Notes under the pieces: generated by a model
Database searches by the model: none
The model's input: the letters and a program-made list of their open reading frames with translations, nothing else
What the model was told of the DNA's origin: nothing
NCBI GenBank assembly: GCA_013396525.1
Contig: VWYX01000012.1
Span: 1,759,233 to 1,823,232, forward strand
Direction: 5' to 3'
Origin: Chaetorhynchus papuensis
Lineage: Eukaryota > Chordata > Aves > Passeriformes > Rhipiduridae
Length of the DNA stretch: 64,000 nt
Shown here: in pieces, positions 34,901 through 48,800 of the stretch
Position numbering within the stretch: position 1 is the first letter of the stretch
How the letters are laid out: the number at the start of each line of letters is the position of its first letter
Position numbers and translations under genes: made by a program

Positions 34901-36996
34901 GCAGATGTGCAGATGTCAAAGCAACTATTTAGTCTGGAAGTAGTTTGCTTGATAAAATGAAATGTGAATGAGAGTTAATAGAAGATATTTCTAGTGTATG
35001 GTTGGGAGGGAACAGGATGTTCCAGCCTTTTCCTGATGCCCCCCATTTTCCAGCCTCAGCATGGTCTCCCAATGGTGCTATAACTCGGCAGTAAAATCAC
35101 TGTATCAAGGCTGCTCACTAAAATCTAGACTAGGAGCTTTAATGAAGAAAAGGCTTAGCTGAAGAATTTCTTCCCAGTTCTTATTTATTGCAAAGGTTTT
35201 GAAATTGGGGATTTAATTTAGTTGATTTCTTAAAGAAGGCTGTTTGTTGGTAATTGTCAGACTTGTATCCCACCATTAAAAATGCACACTGTTTTAGAGG
35301 TAGACATATTTTTTTTTCTATTTTTTTTTCTTCTGCCTTTGTTGCAACTCTTGACAATCACATTGAAATATATGGTGAAAGGATTGTGGAATCAGTGAGA
35401 TTTAGATGCTTATACAATTCTATTAATTCAAAAAGTGGAACTCACAGGAGATTGATTGCATGATATCTCCTGCATGGTTCAGGTCCTGTGATGTGTTCAA
35501 CAAAATTATTTTTGTTTAGCTACTCACCGTTACACTTTGACCACCTTAAAATTACTGTAAAAATTCAGATGCTCTCAGTTTTCAAGAAACGCTCTGAGTG
35601 AAAATTCTGTATCTTGGCAACCAGGAAGGGACAATTATTCTTTGGAAAAAGTCATCCTATCTGCCAAGATGAATTTATTATCATAATTGTTGCAAGGATA
35701 TGTGAGTTTATTCTGTATCTCTTCCTTGACTCTCTTTACTGTAGCAGATATCCCAATTCATTGATATTGAAATTGGTGAAGTGGATTTAATTCAATTCAA
35801 AGAAATTCATGTCTGGTGGTATAGAACAGCTCTTTATACCATTTAAGATTTCTCGTGCTTAGAGAAAAACAATGATGAATTTAAGCAGTCTTGAATCACA
35901 ATTGCTCTGTATCAGAATATGTACAGCTTGGCATTTGTATTTTTGTATTTTTTTTTTTGTTATGGATATGCAACTACCTGCAGTAAAATGGCAACACAGT
36001 GAATGCTAAGAACCTTCTACTTACAATGGACAGCTGCTATTGCCTAAGAAAACAGTTAAATAGCAGTGTCCTTCCTTTTTCTTTTCTAAGTCTTCAGTCT
36101 TATGATTTAAATTATACAAGGAAATATTAGTTCTTTGTATCATTGTTCATTTAAATGCAGGACATGAACTTGAAGCAGAAAAGATAGGGGGATATGTGAA
36201 AGTGAATCTGAACTTCTGAATTACATTAGAGAGGTTTAAATTCTTCTTTGAGGGATGAAGACAGAAGCAGACTTAGGTCTGTAAGATTAGCCACAGGAAA
36301 TCATCAGCTAAATTAATTAGTAATTTGAGAAAGAATGAATGGAATAGTAGAATTTTAAGAGGCATTTCCTGGTTAGCTTAGGTTTACACTGGTAATAAAA
36401 ACTTCTTTTCAGGTCATGCCATAATGTGACCTTTTCATGGTGCTGATGTAAATCCAAGATGAATACAGGGGGAACGTAGACCAGAACAAAAGCACAGCCT
36501 GAATGCTCTTGGTTCTGGGCCTTCCCAAGCTCTGTGTATTTCTCTCCTGGTCTGGGTTAGGATATCACTTACCATGGAGAGAGCAATTCCAGTAAGAGAA
36601 GCAGGACAGAAAAACTTGATAGTTGTGTTTTATTGTTCCTACCCATTTAGGGTATATTTTTATGCTGTTTAAGCTATCAGAGATCTGGTGAATACAGAAC
36701 AGTTTTGTCTGACAGAAAACCTGGGTTTTCTCAGCTGAGCTTTTTGCGGATTTGGGACCATTTAAACCATTACACAAGTGGGAGGAGAAGCTGCCTCTCG
36801 GAGCAGGAGCCTTCATGGACAATGGGATGTAATGAAGTGCCACAGTGGGTCACTAGGGCTGGCAGGGAGGCACCTCCTGGCAGGGCCCCTCCCCAGCTCT
36901 GCCTTGTCCCGTAGGTAACCCCCAGCCTCAGCTGCACAGGATGGAAACTGAACTCTGCACACAATCTTAGCTAAATAAATTGCAAAACATGTTTCA
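31911..36996. other. Unique AT-rich sequence, no gene seen
   Basis: An A/C-only stretch at about 32306-32337 is the complement of the G/T tracts seen elsewhere. Open frames at 32742-33017 and 33121-33477 have no recognisable domain. A GC-richer patch at about 36780-36950 gives opposed chance frames. Confidence 0.5.
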
Positions 36997-37042
36997 TATG
37001 CAAATGAATTTCAATCAATTTCCAAATTGAATTCAATCAAAT
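36997..37042. promoter_or_regulatory. Cluster of octamer and TGATTG-type motifs
   Basis: ATATGCAAAT contains the exact POU octamer ATGCAAAT (36998-37005). It is followed by two near-copies of GAATT(T)CAATCAA(A)TT about 21 bp apart. Their complement TTGATTGAA resembles PBC/homeodomain sites. The motifs are visible; enhancer function is inference, since AT-rich DNA yields such matches by chance. Confidence 0.2.
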
Positions 37043-39452
37043 TACTTCTTTCAGTATTCCATACCTGTCACTTGCTTTCTGCCTATGTCTCCTACATTCT
37101 GTGCTCAGAGCAGGTGACTGTAAACAGGAACAGGATTTAAATACATCAGCGAGGCTGGCAGTCAGTGTCAAGATGGCTCCCTACCAATTCCCACTCAAAT
37201 CTTTAATTAAAACATTTTTTTGGTAATTTTCATAAGTGTTTTCTTTCCAGTAAGATACTTGTATTTGGGGAAAAAAACCCAACACACCAAAAACCACAAA
37301 CCCACTAATTTTATGTGAAAAGAAATAGAGTTTTAAAAAACACCAAAGCAAATTGGGAGTTTGCATTTAAGTAAATATTTTCTGGTACTTGTTTAGAGTA
37401 TTTCACTGAGTTTAAATTTGATCAGGTATTAAAATAAAGAAACCCAACTCAATGAAAAAAAAATTACATTTAAATTACTGTGTTTTTTACTTCATTCTTA
37501 AAATATACATTTGGATTGAACCAGATCCTAAATAGCAACATGTACAATTGCTTAAGTCACATGATAGAAAAAAAATGTATTTTTTTAAATTTATAAGAGC
37601 TTTCTCTTAAAGTGTTATGACTAGCATGTGTTGAAAACAGTGGTTTATTTGCTTGTTTTAGGCTTAATAGTGAATCCAGGTATGAGTTTTTAATACTCCT
37701 TATGTAATGAAAACTCCTCATAAAAATGAAAATTATGCCCAGAGTGTGGTGCTCAGGTCCTCAAAATAAGACATACAAAAAAGGATTGTTTTTGTATCTG
37801 TTCAACTCCCTTGAAAGCTCATCTCCTGCTTAGATGTTGGAGCCTTATATGTGTGAAACTCATCTGTCATCAGGATTGATAAAAACACAATTAGGTGTGT
37901 CCTTTTAAACAGTTTTTCCTCTGGTGCTTGAGCATTTGTCTCAATCTTCTGTAATATGGTCAGTTTTACCCTAAGGTGGGTGTCCCCGTAGCCGTTGTGA
38001 GGGAGTTTGATCTAATGAGCTGCACTGACAACATTTTCAGTAATGACATTTACAAATATTTCCTCAGTTGCTTGAAAGGAAAAGGAACTCCTGCATAAAA
38101 ATGACAAGAAACTCTAAACTGGGACTGTTGCTCTTGGCCATTCCAGCCAGAATTTTCTCTGTTGTTAAATTTTCTTGCATAAATGGAAGACAACAAAATA
38201 GAAGTGCACATATATAAACACACATGCCTTTTTTTTGTATTGCTAAAGTCTGTTGTGGCTGCTGCTACTGGTTATTTCATGGTAGTTGGATATATTAAGA
38301 CCTGATATTACAACCTTTATAGTATATCTAATCCTATTTCTGTGCTTATATTAAAGTTTAGTTCTTTGTCTATGTGTGACTGAAATGAAAGTTCAAACCA
38401 GTGACTCACTGTCATGGAATAGGTTACTGGATTATTAATATTTTAACATTTTCCTTTGGCAAATATGAAAGCAGTTGTAGTTAAGTGTAGGACTAGGTAG
38501 GAATAAACTGCTGCTGGGTACAAGTAAGGTAATCGTTGTCTGATTCAGTAGCATTATTTTGAGAGTAACATATCAAAGGAGGGAATAATATTTCTTATAT
38601 TCTAATAAGACCTTTCTATATGAGTCACATTTGATAAAAGTCTCTTTGAGAAAAAGATCATCTTAAATAATCATGATTTGCATATTCCTATTGTGACTGC
38701 TGCATTGTTCTGAAAAGTGTGCTGTGCTATTTCTATGGCTTCTGAAAACAAAAAAGGTGAATTTCAGACTGCAAAAAAAATCAGAACAAATGTTCTCAGC
38801 ATGTAATTAGGCCATGCATATCATGAACATTGTTCTTGTGACTGTTTTTATAATTTTTACATAGTTATTTCAGAAAGGTTAAAAATTATGCATGCAGTCT
38901 TTATTATATTACACACATAATTTGGACAAAAGCATTTCTCTGCACTAAAAATAATAAAGAAATAGATTCATTGTGTTGAGAAATTTATTTCTTGAGCCTC
39001 AAATAATTTAATTCCTTTTTATTCTATGCAAAAAGTAATTTTCTCCTAGGGGAAAATTATTGCTTAACTACTGTTATGTATTCACTGGCAGTCTTAGCCA
39101 CTCAGCCAAAGATAGTTCTGAAAAGGAAGTAGAGAAAGCTGATTGAAGTGAAATCCTTAAACTAAATATGAAGAATAGAAGATTTAAGGTTTTATATGTT
39201 TCTTTCACAAAGAATCCATAATGTTCCTGACATTAGAAAATCATTTAAAGCAGAACTGCAGTGACTTTATCACTGTCTTGTGATGCTTGCTTTAATGTAT
39301 GACCATTTAGATGTTTGTTTCAGTGAGGACCTTTATTCATTCCCAGGATGGGCACACTTTAAAAAAAAAAAAAAATGTGTCTCTTGGCAGGAATGAGGAA
39401 ATTAATTTTACATGTTTTTACCCATTATTTATTTTGCTTTTGTATTGTTGGA
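37043..39452. other. Unique AT-rich sequence, no gene seen
   Basis: An A/C-rich run lies at about 37269-37305 (complement of a G/T tract), and an A15 run at 39361-39375. No gene-like frame is present. Confidence 0.5.
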
Positions 39453-39886
39453 TTAGGTTGATAACTGGAGCATGGAGGGGGGAGCCGCTGAACTGGCTTT
39501 GAGTAGAAATAATTTTCCCAGCTCGTTGCCATGACAGGGTAGCAGCAATACCAGCCATGACAGGCCTGTAATATTCACCCACTCCAGCTGATAAATCCTG
39601 GTCATGGAGATGGCATTTAAGTAGACCAGTAAGGGTGCCACTGGTCAGCCATTGGAATTTTCCAGCTATTTACTACCAGCCTTGTATTTCCATCAGGCTG
39701 CACAGTAAAACTGTATTGCATATACTTGTATAGGACCTCTGGATTATTGCTCAAGTACTTCAGCTGAGTCCTGGTGCAGGTCATTGGTTTCTCCCTCATT
39801 CCCTCCACCAGAACACAGGAGAGGAGGTTTCTTTCCATCTGTGCAGGATGCCTGAGGGTGTGGGTTACCAGAGAAACCATCCCCAA
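39453..39886 (-). other. Gene-like open stretch, unidentified
   Basis: Two minus-strand frames (39617-39886, 89 codons; 39453-39641, 62 codons) follow one another in different frames over a moderately GC-richer segment. The first has a balanced, protein-like composition (for example SNNPEVLYKYMQYSFTVQPD). I cannot match it to a family. A frameshifted retropseudogene fragment is possible, but no poly(A) tail, target-site duplication or recognisable domain supports it, and chance is at least as likely. Confidence 0.15.
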
Positions 39887-42800
39887 GGATCAGTATTTAA
39901 CATGGGGATTCCAATAGGCTTATGTTTAATACTGATGGGATTGATATGAGCAGTATGTGTACCTGAGCAGTATCTTTAATACAGAAACTATCGGTTCAGG
40001 CAAAGAAAACTGAGATGTTTGTATATTAATATATGGAGTGTCTACAGGATAAGAAAGTAGCACAGATCCATGGTACAGAACATAGTTGTATGTATATAAA
40101 GCAGTGGAATCATAGTGCTGGAACAGAGCTAACAGGGTATGGTTCTCATAGAAGACAGAAATAAAAGTTGAGATGGAAGCATTAATGATTTGCCAGCCTT
40201 AATCACTGCCATATTGTGCATGAAAAAGGAGACAACCCATTTTATGATTAATATACTCTATTGAAAGACCCAAGAAAGTTGATGGAAGCAAAGAACCCAA
40301 CTGTTTTGAAACTGGTATGTATAGGTACTGTTACTCTAGGTATTGATCATACTTGAGATGGAAATAAGCTGCACTTAATAAGATTTTTTCCCCATCTATA
40401 TACCAAAGAAAAATATAATTTTTAAAATTATTATTAGTATACTTGTTCCCACAGTGAACTCTTATTCTCCAATCCTGTTCTGTGCTGAGGAGGCTGCCTG
40501 GATAAACAGGCTTCATCCTGTCATGAAATCGTAATATGCATTATGACATTATATTCTGTTGTCATGGAAGCAGTTGCAGTGATATTCCTGATTCTGATGT
40601 GAATCTTAACAAGTCTTTTACCAGCCATCAAGTTTCAATCTGAGGGGCAGGTTCTTGCCTGTGTTATGCGTTTCCCTTCAGAGAGCCTGTCAGTCATTCA
40701 TTACCAGGTCGCGTATCTGATGGAAACCAGCAATCCCACTAACCTTCACAGCTTTACACGATTTCTCTTCTCATTGCCGTGTTGGGGTGACAAGTAAAGA
40801 TAGCAAAAGAAGCTTCTGCCATTAGCACAGGTGTTTCATGGCCAGACACATTTCAGGGAATAATCTTGCATGTTGAACTACAGAGAAATTGCAGTGAATC
40901 CTTGGGTTCGTGAGATTCAGAGTAGAGTGGTTTATGCCTTCTCGTTGCTGTTATTTATAAATAGAGGTGTTGCACACATAACAAAAATTGGATTTGCTTC
41001 TGTTATAGACATTTCTGAATCTTTGTTCTTCTCTTTCTACTGGTTCTGTTGCAGAGCTCTGGCTGCACCTTTGCTGTACAGTAGGTGAAAAGACATTCCA
41101 CTCAACTCCCAGTATTCAGTGTACGTCTGTAGTTTTCTCTTGGTTTGCAAGAATAAATCTACCAGTAAAGATAGTTCTTGAATATCTCTGCTTTTCCAAA
41201 TGCTTCTCCTCATCCTTCCTCTGCATTTCTTGTGGCTGTACAAGTGCAACTGGGAAAGCAGGGTTTGCTGTCCTTTTCTCAAGGCTGTTAAGGCATTCTG
41301 TTCAGAAGTATAGCATGGATGCACTCCTGTTCACACAGGTTATTAATGTAACTGGGATGTGTGTGAATTCCAAGCTTTGGCTATGTCTTATTGACTGCCC
41401 CGGCTAACCTCATTCTGTCAATCTGCTGCCAGCACCAACACAGAGCTGTTCTTGGCAGATGGCACAGAGCAGGACTGTGAGAATGTGCTATCCCCCTGCT
41501 GACCTTGTGCACTAGTAGGAGTTCTGTTTAAATAATTCATGGCAAAATAACAGGGATTTTCTCTTCCAATTTATTTTATTGTTTAGTCCAGAAAGCTATT
41601 GACACATCAAGGCGTTAAAGTCTTCCAGAGAAGCCACTAGAATGTTGGGACCACACACAGCTTCTGTGGAGCATAAAAAGTTGGTTTAGATGGCTAGATA
41701 AATTCAGTTTTCAAAATCACGTTTAATGGAGTCTGAATCCCCCTGGAATCCTGGAAGTCTGTACCTAACTTCAGACAACATTAGACCAGGAAGGTTGGTA
41801 GAGGTTTAGGAAGGTTTAGGCCCAGTAAATATAAGTTGTTTCATTACAGAGCTGTGTCATTCATTCATCATTGTGATCTTGGCCAAGATGTGGTTGTATT
41901 TTTTGCTGTTTGAGAAGATAAAAGCTGGAGGTTTGACTGGAAAAAAATATTCTGACGATACAGGATGAATTATTACTGTTTTGCTGGGTTTTTTAGTTTG
42001 AGGAGATGTAAACACTTTGCATATTGAAGGAAATACACAGAAAAGGCAAAGAGGTTTTGATATCACTTTCAGATGAGAGCAAGTCCCGGTGTTATAAAAA
42101 AAAAAATCAGCAGGCACTTAAGCATATGTCGAAGTAATTTTAAAGGCAGTAGGTATTCCACACATGTCCTGTTTATTTAGATCATAATTTCACAAATGAA
42201 TATATGTATAACTCTGTATGAAAGCAGAACCCTAGGCCAGGTCTAAACTACTAAAAAGGCAAATAAGTAGAGTAAGAAGTTTAAACTGGCTTTTGTGGCT
42301 AAGGAATCACTGAGCACAGTGACAGAACTGAGCTTTACCCATGAGAGCTTATTTCATCCAGAAGCAATGATTTCACTTGGTGATACTGTGTGGGCCTTAT
42401 GGAAAAAGAATAATTCCAGCCAGGAGGGTGTGGGCAGGATGGCATGCTCCTACTGCTATACCACCAAGTACTCCCACTGTAGTATCTCCACCAGTGTAGT
42501 CCCTCCAAAGGCTTCAAAAATTGGGTTCACTGGTGCTTAGGTCTCCTGGTGATCTGTAAAGAAAGAATTTTATCTATCTGTGCAATGATCTTTTCAAAAC
42601 CCCATGCACTGCTTGTTCTTGACACTCGTATTATGGGGACTGAAGTACAGTCTCTTTACTATTGATGAATTTTCTCCCTCTATGACCAGGCATTGAAGCT
42701 CTAGCTTTTCTATTAAGCTGAAGGCCGCTGAAAATTTGATATATAATACAGGATGCAATTTTTGAAACTAAAAAATGTGTTTAGCTCCAGCATGTAATAA

Positions 42801-45800
42801 TCCTTAAATATAATGGGTGCAGATAATTGGAGGGGAGTGTAACCATCATCTAAGAAATAACTTGCTGAAAAAAAAAAGTTAGTTTTATTCCTGAAAGAAT
42901 GGATATTGGCACTGTCATCCCTCTTGGCTCCAAAGGTGTTTGTCACACTTTCCCTTGCATGTTTAGGTTATTAATTAGATTGATTCTTTTTCTAATATAT
43001 ATTTTGCTTTTCTGTACGATCTGAAGAATGGGTATTATGAATAAGTGTGTCTGTTTTTCCAATGAAATCACTTTGTCTAATGAAAGATGTTATTTATTTC
43101 TGCGATTTTTTCTGCATTCAAACCATCATAGCTACAACAACACAGCAACTCCAATTACTTCAGTGCAAGGATGTAGTCAAAACACTTTATTGAATATCTG
43201 TCTTAAAGCTAGAAATGTAAACTTCTTTATACTTTTCTGGTTTGGATCAACCTAGAAGTAGTTATATTTTTATTACAGATAAAATTACTAAGTTCAATAG
43301 TTAAAGATGCAGAAAGCAACACTACCAAAGGCACTGAATTTTAGCTATATATTTTTATTGTATTAATGGTCAACCTACCACAGTGCTTTAAGTGTTTCAT
43401 GCTTTCCTGCCATTTGAAATCCATGCTAAAATCTTACTAATACATTGTGCCTCTTTTTTTAATCCATACAGGACTGAGATAGATTCTCTGTTAGGAATGA
43501 CATAATAACCAAAAAGTAGCAGTTTAACACAAATATATTAAACTCACGTGACAGTTTAAATACAATTAATTATTTTGCATGACCTTGCCATTACAATGGG
43601 ATATAGAGTGTAGCTATATTCCCACAATTACAAAGTCATATAAAAACTCACGTTGCTCACACTTTTATCTCATAATATTAAGTGGAGGAATTGTTTGAAT
43701 GTACTGTCATAAAGACAGAACAACCACAAAAGTAGCCCCCAAGTTAAAGCTTCAAATGATCAACATTCCCAATACAAATGACAGCTCACTAAAATGTAAT
43801 CCTGTTATTTCCAAGGGCAGGTTATTTTCTTTTTTTTTTTCCCCCTCATCATTTTTGACTTCTACAGGATGAAATAATAATTCATGTCCTCCACAGACTA
43901 AATAGACTTATTAAGAATAAGATATGCTAAGGGAATGCAGGTCTCCAATCTGGAATCTTTAAAAACATTGTGGCTTAATAAGTATTTAACAGAACTGCAA
44001 CACCTGAACATTTTGAATCCATGTCATCCTCTTGGTATTAAGAGTGGTAGTGATGTAATGGGAGATGTTCAGGGAGTATAAAGGCACTGTACCTACTTGG
44101 AAGTAGAAAAGCAGATAAACTGCACCCTTGAGAGGCAGTGAAACACATTCTAGAGCAGAATAAATGTGCTTTGGAAAGGGTACAGTGTATACTTCCCCCT
44201 TTCTCATTCTCCCATTTGTCTTCCTACAATGCCTCTTTGTGAAGGATGAAAAAAAAGAATTTTTTTTTTAAAACTGGTTTCCCCCTTGCAGCATAGAGGT
44301 TTTATGGGAAAAAATGAAGCACAGAAAGAGATACAGTGACAACAGCCAAAGGCATTTTTTATTGCATTTAGCAGTGTTATATGTTTTTTTAAAGAAACTT
44401 GAAAGTCTTTGGAGTGAACAGTAAAAGCTGTTATTAAGATAGGTGATCGTCTGTCATCAAAAAGGATTTGTTTCTTTGCCTGACACCTTCCTCGGGCTCT
44501 TCTCAGACATGAGATCCTTTTATAAAAGTAAAAGAAGTTTGTCACAGCTCCACAGGGTCTTTGAGAAGACCCACAGTCTGGGAGCTTGACTGAACTCTTC
44601 CTCTCATGACTTCCTTTTCGATTCCCAAAAGTCAGAGCTAATTTTCATTAACCATTAAGGTCTCCCCTGGTATAATAGACCTTTCCGGTGTGGGATTCCC
44701 TCTGAAAGTTTCTCATGGTCACTGCTGTGGATGGCTGTGCCTGGTGGATTGTTAGCCTTGACAGTGCGTGCATTCAGCCATCCTAATCTGCATCTTCCCT
44801 CTCTCCAGTGCACTCTGTCTCTGTCAGGGAAACACATGTGCTTTGTTTGGCTCTGATACATTAGTCAAGTGTAATCATCAGTAGTAGAAATGGTTGAGGG
44901 AGTAGCTTTTCTGGGAATAATTTGATTGTCATTTTGAACTCCTTGGACTCCTCATTTAATTATACCTAATTGTGGAAATACTGTTATTGCAAACAGTTGG
45001 TAATAGAGTTTTTTGTCACAGTAAATCCTTCACTTTTATTCAAATTTTACTCTAGTACAGCTAAACCAGGCTGAAGTTTTATTTTAATTTCTTAAATGAA
45101 ATCAGAGTCCCCATCTACTTGGAACTGCTTAGAGAGCTTGATAGCACTGGCAGCATTACCTGTGATTTCTAGGCTAGGGTACAAATCTTGCAGACTAGCC
45201 CTGAAAAATAATTCAAATGAACAAACATGATATTAAAGAAAAGGAGTGACTGAGGTACAGCATGAAAGTTTAAATAAAGACACATCCCTGACTCAAAACC
45301 CAGTAACTAAGAAAAAAAAAAAAAGTAGCAGTAATCCCATGATCTGCCCTTGATTAGCCTATTTTAGTGGTTTTACAATTCTGTGCATTTATATACTGTG
45401 GCTTTGAACTTTATTGAAAGTTATATAGTTTTAATATTAATTATTTTGTTAATTTTAAGGATAAAAAAAGCTTCTGGAAATCTATAAATAAATTTAAAGA
45501 AAGTCAATATAAAGGAATAAAAATATTTGCATTTAATTTGGAAAAATTGTATTCAATTTCCCTTTAATTATGACTGCTCCGTGTCTTGGCCATCTCAGTG
45601 AAGAAAATCATGAGAAAAGAAAGAAGTATATAGAGTTAAAAGAAAAATATTTTTACTGCCAGTTATACCTCTGGACGCTTCTAAATATCTTAGCTGAATA
45701 AGATGATTTTTTTTCCCCCAGATAATGTAAACCACCCACCATACACAATTTTCACTGGTGTTTGGTATGAAGGGAACTCTCTATTTCATACCTCTGTCAA

Positions 45801-48800
45801 ATCAAAGCCTGGCTTTCTGAAACAATCATATTTCATTTTCTGTGTACATATAAGGACAAATGCGGTCACATCCAAAACAGTGTTGGCTATCCCACCCACC
45901 CACTTCAGCTGGAGAGGGCTAAGGGGGCTGAGTTTTAAGAGCTGTTTTGTGGCACCCCTTGGATTACCAAAGAGACTGCCTGGAGTTTTTCAGAAGAGAA
46001 TAATCCTCCACCAGCTCGAGACAGACCCCAGGCACCACTGAGAGAGTGAGGCTTTGGTCACCCTTCCTCTGAGCTTCCTTTTCCTGTCCTATCTCACACA
46101 TCTGCTTTCCTCTCATCCTCTCTACTAATGCCTTTTTTTAGAAAAAATCAGATTTACCTGATCAAAACTGTTGCCATGCCCTCTTTTGACCAGACAGGAG
46201 TGTTATAAACCCTGTATTTGCCATTCTCAAGGAGCTGACATGACCTAGTGGTCTGTCTGTCTTTGCCCAACAGGTTTTTCAGGAAATGAAAGGTCTGAAA
46301 GTATGAGCTGCTGTCTTGTTCCTTTTCTCATACTTGTTGTATTGTTTTTCTGGGTTTGACATCAGTGAAAGACAGCTCTACCTCATCTTTAGGTAATTTT
46401 TTTCCCCTGAAAAATGACAGCTATTATTATCTTCTACCTAAAAAGCAGAAATAGATTTTATAGATTTTCTCTCTATTAAAGGGGCAAGGGAAAAAGAGTT
46501 AGTGCCAAAAATAAAATCAACTTGTTGTTGCTTTAGCTCTTTAAATACTACTGCTGCCTTTTCATCTGAATCCCTAAAAAGAGGTTGAATACACTTTAAA
46601 TGGAAACTCTTTACCACAGAGCTAAATCAGCTGAAATCCATTAACTCAAAATCCAGCATTTTATTGAGATATTTGTTATAATACCATGGAAAGGAACATC
46701 TTAATACTTCTAATGATTGTAGTTCACCAAAATCAGCACAGTGTGAGCCTACACAAGCCATCTGAAATGCTGAGAATATAAATATTGACTTGTCCAACAG
46801 ACAACTTGCTTTTCCGTTATTAATCAGAAGATGTGGATTTGCGGGGTGACTTGGCAAATCACCATTACATTGAATTAAAAGTCTGCTGGGGAAAAAAAAA
46901 AGAAAAGTTGGAGCTTTATAGTTAATAAAGAGCAGCTGGAAGGAACCCAGGTGTTTACCACGAGAGGGCATGGATGGACCAGTACACTTTTAACAGGGAA
47001 TGCCATGCCCATGATTTTCTTCCTGTGAATGATACAAGCCCTGCGATCACAACAGTCTGGAGAAGTCCTCAGAGGAAGTTGGTTGTACATTTCACACCTG
47101 TGAATCACTCTCACTAAACCTTCAGGAGCACACCAGTAATGCATTTTCTGCACAAAGCAGTTTTACTTGTTCCTTGTGCTGTGTCCCCAACATCACACCT
47201 GGTGGTCCTGAATAGTTATGTCTGTAGCAGGACATTTTAAAAGAAATGGGATTTTCAAACAGGAGCCATTCAATGAAAAGATACATTTAGAAACTCAGAA
47301 ATATATCTTAGATATTGAATGAGGCAATAAATGTTTCATGGTAAGCGTATAATTACGTTGAGAACTAGAGCTTTGAACACCTGGGTGTGTTGAATACATC
47401 ACAGTGATTGCTTATGGAGAACAATATTAAGTACACGATAAAATCAATCTCCAGGAAGAATCACACCACAGAGCATATTTCCACCCTTGCACAGTAGGTG
47501 TGTGTTGAAATTAGAGGAAGGCACAAGGCTGGTGCTGAATCAGGCTCCCCACACAGCCTTTCCTGAGCAGAGATGGTGATTGACTGTCAACACTTGAGTG
47601 CATTAAAATAAATTTTTCTTAATCTTCATGATAAATCTAACTAGTCACTGGCAAACTTGGATCCCTTATAGAGGATTTTCATAATTTTGTCATCTGAAGT
47701 GTATTTGTCTTAGACAATCCAGTAATACATTCAGGTCAGAATAAGACTGCAGAAAGTGAAAGCTGTCAGCTCAAAAAAAATGTAGATGGTAAACAAATAA
47801 AAATACAAATGCAAATCAGAGATGTGTACATCTTTAAAAACTTTACTTTTGTTATTTCAGTTGACATTTTGCTGAATGTCACTAAGAGTGAATAAACAAG
47901 CTAATGAGGTTTTAGCTAAATCTCTGCAAACAAGTTGTGCATTTGGAAAAAAAAATTGCTCATCCCTTAATCCCTGACTTCCTATTTTGGGACTGTTCAA
48001 GTGTCCCCTGGTTTGCAGTGATGCATTCATTCAACATGTGACTAGCATCAAAGGCTTGAAATTCTGATTAACCATTTTTTTGGCACCTCACCTCTTCCAG
48101 TTTGAACTTGGAATCTCCTCCATGCACAGACCGCTAATGAGGAAATCCTTGCTTATGAATTCAATGCAGAATGAGAGAATTTTTTTCCTTTGCATAATGT
48201 TTGCTTTGAAGTCAGACAGTCCAAGAAAGTGATTGATCTCACCCAAGTTCATAACTTTTTCAAAGTACTGCCGATATCATTAAATTTTAATTAACCCTTT
48301 GAGCTCCTTCTATGATGTAAAGATGAGGAAACATCAAAGGCTTGTGTGTTAGAGCAACAGTGAAATCTTTTGAGCTGGCTTAGCCTTATTGAAGAAATCT
48401 AAACTGCAAAATATTACAGTTTCATAGTCAGCTCAGTTCTAGTTACTGCCTTGCTCGGTGTTAGAAGAGGCAGAGCAATTGTTACATCCTCAGCTTGGGC
48501 TATTTATACACTGTCAAACTAAACCCATCTTCCTGGAAATGTTCTTCCTCCTACTTGAAGTAGCCCACCTTAAAGCAAATGAATAGAATATGGAACCCTA
48601 TTCCTTCTCAGTTCCTTTATGCTTGCTTTAGCTGTTACTATCCTGGTTTGTTGTTGTAGGATTTAACAGGGATTAAATAATCTTCCATTAAAAAAAAAAA
48701 AATCTAGTCTTCATACGTTAAATTTTATCCTATGCAGTTCCTGTTCTTGATAGGGCAACTTTGTTTAAGAGGAAGCTTCATACACTCCTCACTCCAAACC

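Noticed and set aside
45703..46041. Possible LTR or gene fragment in a GC-richer stretch
   Set aside because: No terminal TG/CA, duplicated target site or recognisable protein could be found.
46627..47153. Two overlapping minus-strand frames of 114 and 92 codons
   Set aside because: Different frames, the overlap passes through a poly(A) run, and there is no known domain.
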